This document shows, piece by piece, positions 59,303 through 64,000 of a DNA stretch of 64,000 bases. The translations under genes were made by a program, and so were the position numbers. Numbering within the stretch: position 1 is the first letter of the stretch; every line of letters starts with the position of its first letter. Source of the DNA: F23-D06 sp963643165 (GTDB lineage: Bacteria > Bacteroidota > Bacteroidia > Bacteroidales > WCHB1-69); the NCBI GenBank assembly GCA_963643165.1, contig CAVIJD010000010.1, positions 1-64,000 on the forward strand. Reading direction: 5' to 3'. The notes beneath the pieces were generated by a model. The model was not told where the DNA came from. It worked only from the letters and a program-made list of their open reading frames with translations, and made no database searches.

Positions 59303-60763
59303 ATGAACACTGAACTTTTAAAATTGTACCCTCACGACCTGTGGGAGAATTTCGGGCACCTCTGCGATGCTCCGCATCCGTCAAAACATGAAGAGCCGGC
59401 CATCAAATGGATGAAACAATGGGCCGCCGACCACAAGGTGCAGGTTGAGCAAGACGAGACCGGCAACTTGCTGTTCACGATCCCTGCCACCCCGGGCATG
59501 GAAAACAGGACGCCTGTCATCTTGCAAGCCCACACCGACATGGTACCGCAAGCTGACAGCGACAAGAAGCACGACTTTTTGAAAGACCCCATCGAGCCCA
59601 TCATCGACAACGGCTGGGTGCGCGCCAACAAGACCACTTTGGGCGCGGACGACGGCATCGGCGTTTGTGCAGCCCTGGCCTGCGTCACTACGGAGGGCGT
59701 TGAACACGGTCCGCTGGAAATCCTCGTCACCATTGACGAAGAGACGGGCATGACGGGCGCTTTCGGCCTGAAACAAGGCTTTGTGAAAGGCAAGATCCTC
59801 ATCAACCTCGACTCTGAAACGGAGGGCGAACTCTATGTCGGCTGCGCCGGCGGTCTGGACGCCAACTTTGACAGAACCTACGCCACGATGCCGACACCTG
59901 CCGGCATGAAAGGCTACCAGATGAACATTGGCGGTCTGCACGGCGGCCATTCGGGCATGGACATCAACATGGGACGTGGCAATGCCAACAAGATTGCCGT
60001 CCGCTTCATCACGCGTGCCATCAAGCAGTTTGGCGCTTGCCTCGCCACGGCCACAGGCGGCAGTCTCCGCAACGCCATCCCGCGCGAAGCCTCTGCCGTG
60101 CTGGCAGTGCCCGCAGCCAAGGCTGCCGAATTTGAGGCCTTTGCCCACACCTTTGAGCAGACCGTCAAGGGCGAGTTTGCCGCCACGGAGAAAGACATGA
60201 CCGTGAAAGTCACGGCTGTCGATACTCCGAAAGAGGTCATCGAGACCAAGGCACAGAACCAGTTCCTCGGCATGCTCTTTGCCATCCCTAACGGCGTGCT
60301 CCGCATGAGCGACTCTATGGAGAACCTTGTTGAAACATCCAACAACCTCGCCGCATTCAAGGCCGAAAACGGCAAGATGAGTGCCATCTGCCTGCTGCGC
60401 AGCTCCGTCAACAGCGCCAAGGACGCCCTCGGCGACAGAATGACCGCCATCGCTGAACTCGCAGACTGCAACATCGAGCTCACCGGCGCCTATCCCGGCT
60501 GGAATCCCAACATGGACTCCCCTATCCTGAACACCTGCCGCAAAGTGTATGTCGAGAAGTTCGGCCAACAGCCCAAGATCATGGCTATCCATGCCGGTCT
60601 GGAGTGCGGACTCTTCGGCGTTTGCTACCCCGACTGGGACATGGTGTCGTTTGGACCTACCATCCAGCATCCCCACTCCCCTGTTGAGCGTGTCAACATC
60701 GAAAGCGTAGGCAAATTCTTCGATTTCATCGTTGCCGTGCTCAAGAACATTCCTGTAAAATAA
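59303..60763 (+). CDS. pepD: Aminoacyl-histidine dipeptidase (PepD, M20C)
   Basis: A 486-residue cytosolic metallopeptidase cleaving Xaa-His and other dipeptides. The M20 zinc ligands are visible: His/Asp in LQAHTDMVPQ near 74, Asp in LGADDGIGVCAAL near 113, the Glu pair in ITVTIDEETGMTGAF-type VTIDEETGMTG near 145, LDSETEGELYVGCAGG near 172 and a late His in GPTIQHPHSPVERV near 454. The dimerisation lid lies between. Full length. Five bases from the BatA-like gene, so probably co-transcribed. Confidence 0.92.
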   Translation: MNTELLKLYPHDLWENFGHLCDAPHPSKHEEPAIKWMKQWAADHKVQVEQDETGNLLFTIPATPGMENRTPVILQAHTDMVPQADSDKKHDFLKDPIEPIIDNGWVRANKTTLGADDGIGVCAALACVTTEGVEHGPLEILVTIDEETGMTGAFGLKQGFVKGKILINLDSETEGELYVGCAGGLDANFDRTYATMPTPAGMKGYQMNIGGLHGGHSGMDINMGRGNANKIAVRFITRAIKQFGACLATATGGSLRNAIPREASAVLAVPAAKAAEFEAFAHTFEQTVKGEFAATEKDMTVKVTAVDTPKEVIETKAQNQFLGMLFAIPNGVLRMSDSMENLVETSNNLAAFKAENGKMSAICLLRSSVNSAKDALGDRMTAIAELADCNIELTGAYPGWNPNMDSPILNTCRKVYVEKFGQQPKIMAIHAGLECGLFGVCYPDWDMVSFGPTIQHPHSPVERVNIESVGKFFDFIVAVLKNIPVK

Positions 60764-60811
60764 TCCTCAAGGACCACGATAGAGTCCAGGCGGCAGCGCC
60801 TGAGTTGAGAC

Positions 60812-60843
60812 GGGCGGAGTTTTTGGAACTCCGCCCTTTTTTT
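60812..60843 (+). terminator. Rho-independent terminator of pepD
   Basis: GGGCGGAGTT (60812-60821) pairs with AACTCCGCCC (60827-60836) around the loop TTTGG and runs into seven T. It overlaps the mnmE promoter: the -33 TTTG lies in its loop. Confidence 0.9.
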
Positions 60844-60853
60844 GCTATTTTTG
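60822..60853 (+). promoter_or_regulatory. mnmE promoter overlapping the pepD terminator
   Basis: TTTG (60822-60825), 20 bases, then TATTTTTG (60846-60853), a perfect -33/-7 pair. The ATG of mnmE follows 19 bases later at 60872. The -33 box sits in the terminator loop. Confidence 0.68.
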
Positions 60854-60871
60854 CCGCCAAATCACTGAAGC

Positions 60872-62239
60872 ATGAACGATACGATATGTGCCATCTCCAC
60901 GCCGGCGGGTCTCGGGGCCATTGCCATAGTCAGAGCCTCCGGGGCGCAGGCTTTCAACATAGCCGCAACGCTTTTCAAAAGTCCCGACACTTTCCTCAGT
61001 CTGCCCCCGAACAGGGCCCAATATGCGGAGATCTTTGACGGAGACAAACTGCTGGACCAGGTGGTGGCGCTGAAGTATGCCACCCCGCACACATATACCG
61101 GCGAAGACCTTGTGGAAATATCGTGCCATGGCTCGTTGTACATCCAGCGTCGCATTCTTGAGATGCTCATCGAAAACGGCTGCCGCATGGCGCTGCCGGG
61201 CGAGTTCACGCAGCGCGCCTTCATCAACGGCAAACTCGACCTGCCGCAGGCCGAGGCGGTGGCAGACCTGATAGCGTCACAGTCGGAAACGGCGCACCGG
61301 CTGGCCGTCAACCAGCTCAAAGGCGGCATCTCCAAGAAACTGCACCTGTTGCGTGACGAGCTCGTCGAACTCTCCTCCCTGCTGGAACTTGAACTCGACT
61401 TCAGCGAAGAGGAGGTGGAGTTTGCCGATCGCGAAAAACTGGATGCCATACTCCTGTCGCTGAAAGAGGAAACGCTGCATCTGATCCGCTCTTTCAAACT
61501 GGGCAACGCCATCAAGAACGGCATCCCCGTGGCCATAGCCGGCAAGCCCAACGTGGGCAAGTCAACGCTGCTGAACGCGCTGCTGCAGCACGAGCGCGCC
61601 ATCGTCTCCGACATTCCCGGCACCACCCGCGACACCGTGGAGGACACTTTCACCCTCAATGGCACGCTGTTCCGTTTCATCGACACCGCCGGCATACGCC
61701 GCTCCGACGACCGGCTGGAAAACATCGGCATTGAGCGCACCTACCAGGCTGTCGGCAACGCGGCAGTTGTCTTGTATATGACCGATGCCGCCCGCGACAC
61801 CGCCGAAACGGTGCGCCGCGAGGTGGAAGAGCTGAAAAGCCACGTCAACATGGAGGGCAAATTGCTGCTGCTCGTGGCCAACAAAATTGACCAAACGACC
61901 GGCACGCCAACCGACTTGAGCGGCATTGGCGACACCGTCTATATCTCCGCCAAACAGCAGACCCATATACACGACCTCGAGCAGAAGTTGATGTTATTTG
62001 TGGAACAGTTTCAGTTGCAAGACCTTACGGTCATCACCAACGAACGCCACTACGCCTTGCTGACGGACATATATGACGCCGTAGAACGTATGCGGGAGAA
62101 CATACGGGCGGGCATCACGGCTGACTTGTTGGCCGAGGACGTGCGCACCGCCCTCTTCGCCTTGGGCAACCTTACCGGCACCATATCCGCGGACGACATC
62201 TTAGACAACATATTCGGCAAATTCTGCATCGGAAAGTGA
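60872..62239 (+). CDS. mnmE: tRNA modification GTPase MnmE
   Basis: Works with MnmG (GidA) to add a carboxymethylaminomethyl group at U34 of tRNAs. The 455 residues are complete: N-terminal folate-binding domain (GEFTQRAFINGKLDLPQAEA), a G domain with GKPNVGKSTLLNAL near 230, DTAGIRRSDDRLE near 271 and LLVANKIDQT for G4, then the helical region and the conserved C-terminal FGKFCIGK, with the Cys. MnmG is not in the window. The N-terminal start at 60872 follows the promoter closely. Confidence 0.96.
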   Translation: MNDTICAISTPAGLGAIAIVRASGAQAFNIAATLFKSPDTFLSLPPNRAQYAEIFDGDKLLDQVVALKYATPHTYTGEDLVEISCHGSLYIQRRILEMLIENGCRMALPGEFTQRAFINGKLDLPQAEAVADLIASQSETAHRLAVNQLKGGISKKLHLLRDELVELSSLLELELDFSEEEVEFADREKLDAILLSLKEETLHLIRSFKLGNAIKNGIPVAIAGKPNVGKSTLLNALLQHERAIVSDIPGTTRDTVEDTFTLNGTLFRFIDTAGIRRSDDRLENIGIERTYQAVGNAAVVLYMTDAARDTAETVRREVEELKSHVNMEGKLLLLVANKIDQTTGTPTDLSGIGDTVYISAKQQTHIHDLEQKLMLFVEQFQLQDLTVITNERHYALLTDIYDAVERMRENIRAGITADLLAEDVRTALFALGNLTGTISADDILDNIFGKFCIGK

Positions 62240-62256
62240 AAATTTTGTATTTCTCC

Positions 62257-62673
62257 TTATTTATATAGCATCACCAAACTTCCTGCCGTTATCAGCAATG
62301 CCCCGATGATGACCTTAGCATTGATGGGCTCTTTGAGTAGCAGAAAGGAAAGGCAGATGGTGATTACCACGCTGAGTTTGTCTATCGGAGCCACTCGCGA
62401 AACGTCACCAATCTGAAGAGCCTTGAAGTAGAAAAGCCATGACAAGCCGGTTGCACAACCCGACAGGATAAGGAATATCCATGTGTGGCTACTGATGGCT
62501 TTCACTTCCGCCTGATGGTTGCCTACTATTACAATTCCCCATGTAATCAAGAGTATAATGGTAGTACGGATGGCTGTGGCCAAATCCGAGTTCACGTCTT
62601 TCACACCAATCTTGGCGAAGATTGCCGTAAGTGCAGCAAAGAAGGCTGATAGCAATGCATAAGACTTCCACAT
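62257..62673 (-). CDS. EamA/DMT-family half-transporter
   Basis: A 138-residue membrane protein with five helices (YALLSAFFAALTAIFAKIGV, TAIRTTIILLITWGIVIVG, WIFLILSGCATGLSWLFYF, LSVVITICLSFLLLKEPI, VIIGALLITAGSLVMLYK). The EamA signature G-x-x-x-x-x-W-L-F-Y-F-K-A-L and KLSVVI match drug/metabolite transporters, but only one five-helix half is present. Such halves dimerise. The G+C is lower than for most genes here. It is convergent with mnmE, 18 bases away. Confidence 0.82.
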   Translation of the reverse strand: MWKSYALLSAFFAALTAIFAKIGVKDVNSDLATAIRTTIILLITWGIVIVGNHQAEVKAISSHTWIFLILSGCATGLSWLFYFKALQIGDVSRVAPIDKLSVVITICLSFLLLKEPINAKVIIGALLITAGSLVMLYK

Positions 62674-62696
62674 TACATTATTGTTTTTATTGAAAA

Positions 62697-63098
62697 TTAG
62701 TGTTCTTGAGGCTTATATCCGACCTTGTCCTTGTCAGTGATTTCTCTCAGCACACGGCAAGGATTTCCTACAGCCACGCAGTCAAGGATGACACATCCGA
62801 AGTTGATATACACGTTATCGCCAATGCTGATGTTCTTTCCGAACTCACAGCGGAAGTCCGGTTCTATCCATACATTCTTGCCGACTGCTCTGAAAAGATG
62901 CTGCATGATGTCGCGGCGTTTGTCGGTTTCGTCATCTTCCGTACGGTTGTAAGTGCGAAACAACTTTTTGGCTTCCACTCTGCGGTTGAACAGGTCTTGG
63001 TCGAAGTCATTGTAGATTTCGCCCGTCTGCATCTTTTGCCATTCCGTTTGAATATCCTCTAAATTGCTTTTACTTACTATTTTGAGCCTGTTGTTCAT
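62697..63098 (-). CDS. Maltose/galactoside O-acetyltransferase-like protein with internal deletion
   Basis: A 133-residue protein starting like bacterial LacA/Maa acetyltransferases (WQKMQTGEIYNDFDQDLFNR, and KLFRTYNR) and ending like them (VAVGNPCRVLREITDKDKVG). Family members are about 185-190 residues. Here INFGCVILDC runs straight into VAVGNPCRV, missing about 50 residues of the left-handed beta-helix core that holds the catalytic His (N-H-x-x-D). The frame is kept. It is probably inactive, a deletion derivative. Overlaps the upstream gene by 4 bases (ATGA). Confidence 0.7.
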   Translation of the reverse strand: MNNRLKIVSKSNLEDIQTEWQKMQTGEIYNDFDQDLFNRRVEAKKLFRTYNRTEDDETDKRRDIMQHLFRAVGKNVWIEPDFRCEFGKNISIGDNVYINFGCVILDCVAVGNPCRVLREITDKDKVGYKPQEH

Positions 63099-63439
63099 TC
63101 ATATTTTCCCTTAAGTCTCTTCGGAAGTTTACTCTTCACCAATTCGTATGACTCCTTGATCCATTCTTGAACTGTCTCGTTTGGAAACGTGTTCTCTATG
63201 ACGATGTCATTCCAATGTTTCTTGTTCATGTGCCAAGCCGGAGTCACGGTGTCGTATCTGTCACGTAACTCTTCGCCACGTTCTGGAAGCAGCTTGATGG
63301 CGATGAGCCGTCGCTCCAGTGAGATATGCAGAAATATCTTCCCCTCAATGCGGAATACCACCCAGTCCGGTCCGTATGGCATGTCTTCCGTCGCGCCCGG
63401 CAACGTCAGACAGTACGTTCTTACCTCTTCGATGTTCAT
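63095..63439 (-). CDS. MmcQ/YjbR family protein
   Basis: A 114-residue protein of the MmcQ/YjbR fold, small DNA-binding-like proteins of uncertain role. It shows MNIEEVRTYCLTLPGATEDM and PYGPDWVVFRIEGKIFLHIS, then AIKLLPERGEELRDRYDTVT and HMNKKHWNDIVIENTFPNET, the usual family blocks, plus a basic end. The stop overlaps the acetyltransferase start by 4 bases (ATGA at 63095-63098), so the two are coupled. Confidence 0.86.
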   Translation of the reverse strand: MNIEEVRTYCLTLPGATEDMPYGPDWVVFRIEGKIFLHISLERRLIAIKLLPERGEELRDRYDTVTPAWHMNKKHWNDIVIENTFPNETVQEWIKESYELVKSKLPKRLKGKYE

Positions 63440-63559
63440 AGTTTATTTCATCTTAACTACCTCTTCAACATTCGATTTGCTTGACAAATGTTCTATTTTA
63501 ACAATGTTTGTGTCTTGTGAGTTGTTGATGAACGGATCGAGCAACGTTTGATGAAAAGC

Positions 63560-64000
63560 TTACTTTACCGCCATGCCGTCAGAGAATGCATTGCCCACAC
63601 GCTTGCCCAGCAAGATGTAACCGTTGTGTATCGGGTCGAAGGTGATGAGGTTCATCTTTTCCATATCGGGCTTGCCATCCGCAGCAAGGTATTCTTCTTT
63701 GCAGACGATGTTCACTATTTCGGCTATGATATAGTAACCGGTCTCGCTCTCGTCAATTTTCTCCTTGATGCGGCATTCGAGTGTCATGGGAAAGTCTGTG
63801 AACAGGGGCGCGTTCACGTTCTCCGCTTTCACTGTCGTCCAACCTGTCTTCTGCATCTTGTCAGGCTCATTCTTCGCGCCTACGACACCCACATAGTCTG
63901 CTGCAACCATTGTCTCTTTTGTGGCAAAGGCAACGGTGAAGTCGCCGCAGCGGTTGAGGTTCTCTGTTGTGGCATGACTGCCCATCGAAATCATAATCTC
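63560..64000 (-). CDS. Flavin reductase-like protein, 5' end beyond the window
   Basis: The 146 residues seen are the C-terminal part of an FMN-binding flavin reductase-fold protein (split barrel). Visible blocks are SMGSHATTENLNRCGDFTVA, FATKETMVAADYVGVVGAKN, the DKMQKTGWTTVKAENVNAPL loop and FPMTLECRIKEKIDESETGY, ending in PIHNGYILLGKRVGNAFSDG. The first 40 or so residues, with the start, lie past 64000. The gap of 120 bases before 63439 has nothing I recognise. Role unknown (flavoredoxin or FMN reductase). Confidence 0.82.
   Translation of the reverse strand, partial: EIMISMGSHATTENLNRCGDFTVAFATKETMVAADYVGVVGAKNEPDKMQKTGWTTVKAENVNAPLFTDFPMTLECRIKEKIDESETGYYIIAEIVNIVCKEEYLAADGKPDMEKMNLITFDPIHNGYILLGKRVGNAFSDGMAVK

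Overview
The window is a piece of a Bacteroidales (phylum Bacteroidota) chromosome, probably from an anaerobic fermenter. Four things support this. The promoter element TAnnTTFG-type (TAnnTTTG) recurs about 20-50 bases before start codons on both strands, as expected for the Bacteroidota sigma factor, and Shine-Dalgarno sequences are rare. There is a PorT-like type IX secretion component and a secreted lamin-tail protein with a matching C-terminal sorting domain. Families typical of the phylum are present (DUF3822, DUF4293, GWxTD, BatA-like and DUF5106-type thioredoxin proteins). The tRNA-guanine transglycosylase lacks the usual zinc cysteines. G+C is high for the order except in a few accessory patches. 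I cannot name the genus.

Layout. 1-0.6 kb: palindromes, a decayed ISAs1-type transposase fragment and tRNA-Val. 0.7-5.8 kb: a minus-strand housekeeping block (barrel protein, pth, rsmD, DUF3822, membrane protein, deoxynucleoside kinase, folK, a previously hidden 49-residue gene, a DUF486 protein). 5.8-7.0 kb: an AT-rich control region and an XRE regulator with repeated TTACAaaTGTAA sites. 7.0-8.7 kb: 3-hydroxybutyryl-CoA dehydrogenase and crotonase. 9.0-18.1 kb (+): M16 peptidase, epimerase fused to a zinc ribbon, Fibrobacter-type paralogous-domain protein, MurL-like epimerase, nucleotidyltransferase and YifB. 18.2-25.8 kb: asparaginase (-), thioesterase, PfkB kinase, PorT, GlyRS, GWxTD protein and porin. 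25.8-37.0 kb (-): lipoprotein, membrane-anchored EEP hydrolase, rhomboid, membrane protein, FKBP isomerase, CysRS, acyl-CoA ligase, ECF sigma and a glycosyltransferase. 37.1-38.2 kb: tgt. 38.2-41.0 kb: an accessory patch with about 50-base tandem repeats, a GT-rich strand, two truncated convergent genes and a protein made of two tandem repeats. 41.0-51.2 kb (mostly -): DPM1-like transferase, secreted EEP protein, asd, T9SS cargo, ABC ATPase, etfA, etfB, acyl-CoA dehydrogenase and CoA-transferase subunit B. 51.4-62.2 kb (+): phosphohexomutase, two thioredoxin-fold exported proteins, an alpha-oxoamine synthase, BatA-like protein, pepD and mnmE. 62.3-64 kb (-): a lower-GC group with a DMT half-transporter, an acetyltransferase missing its catalytic core, a MmcQ-like protein and an incomplete flavin reductase.

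How genes fit together. Crotonase and 3-hydroxybutyryl-CoA dehydrogenase at 7-8.7 kb and Bcd/EtfAB/CoA-transferase B at 47.5-51.2 kb together give most of the reductive branch from acetoacetyl-CoA to butyryl-CoA; thiolase and the transferase A subunit are not in the window. PorT and the T9SS-type cargo indicate type IX secretion. The most unusual stretch is the 38.2-41.0 kb patch, which looks like the debris of a mobile or phage-like element. I did not find a clear, intact new defence or mobile system.
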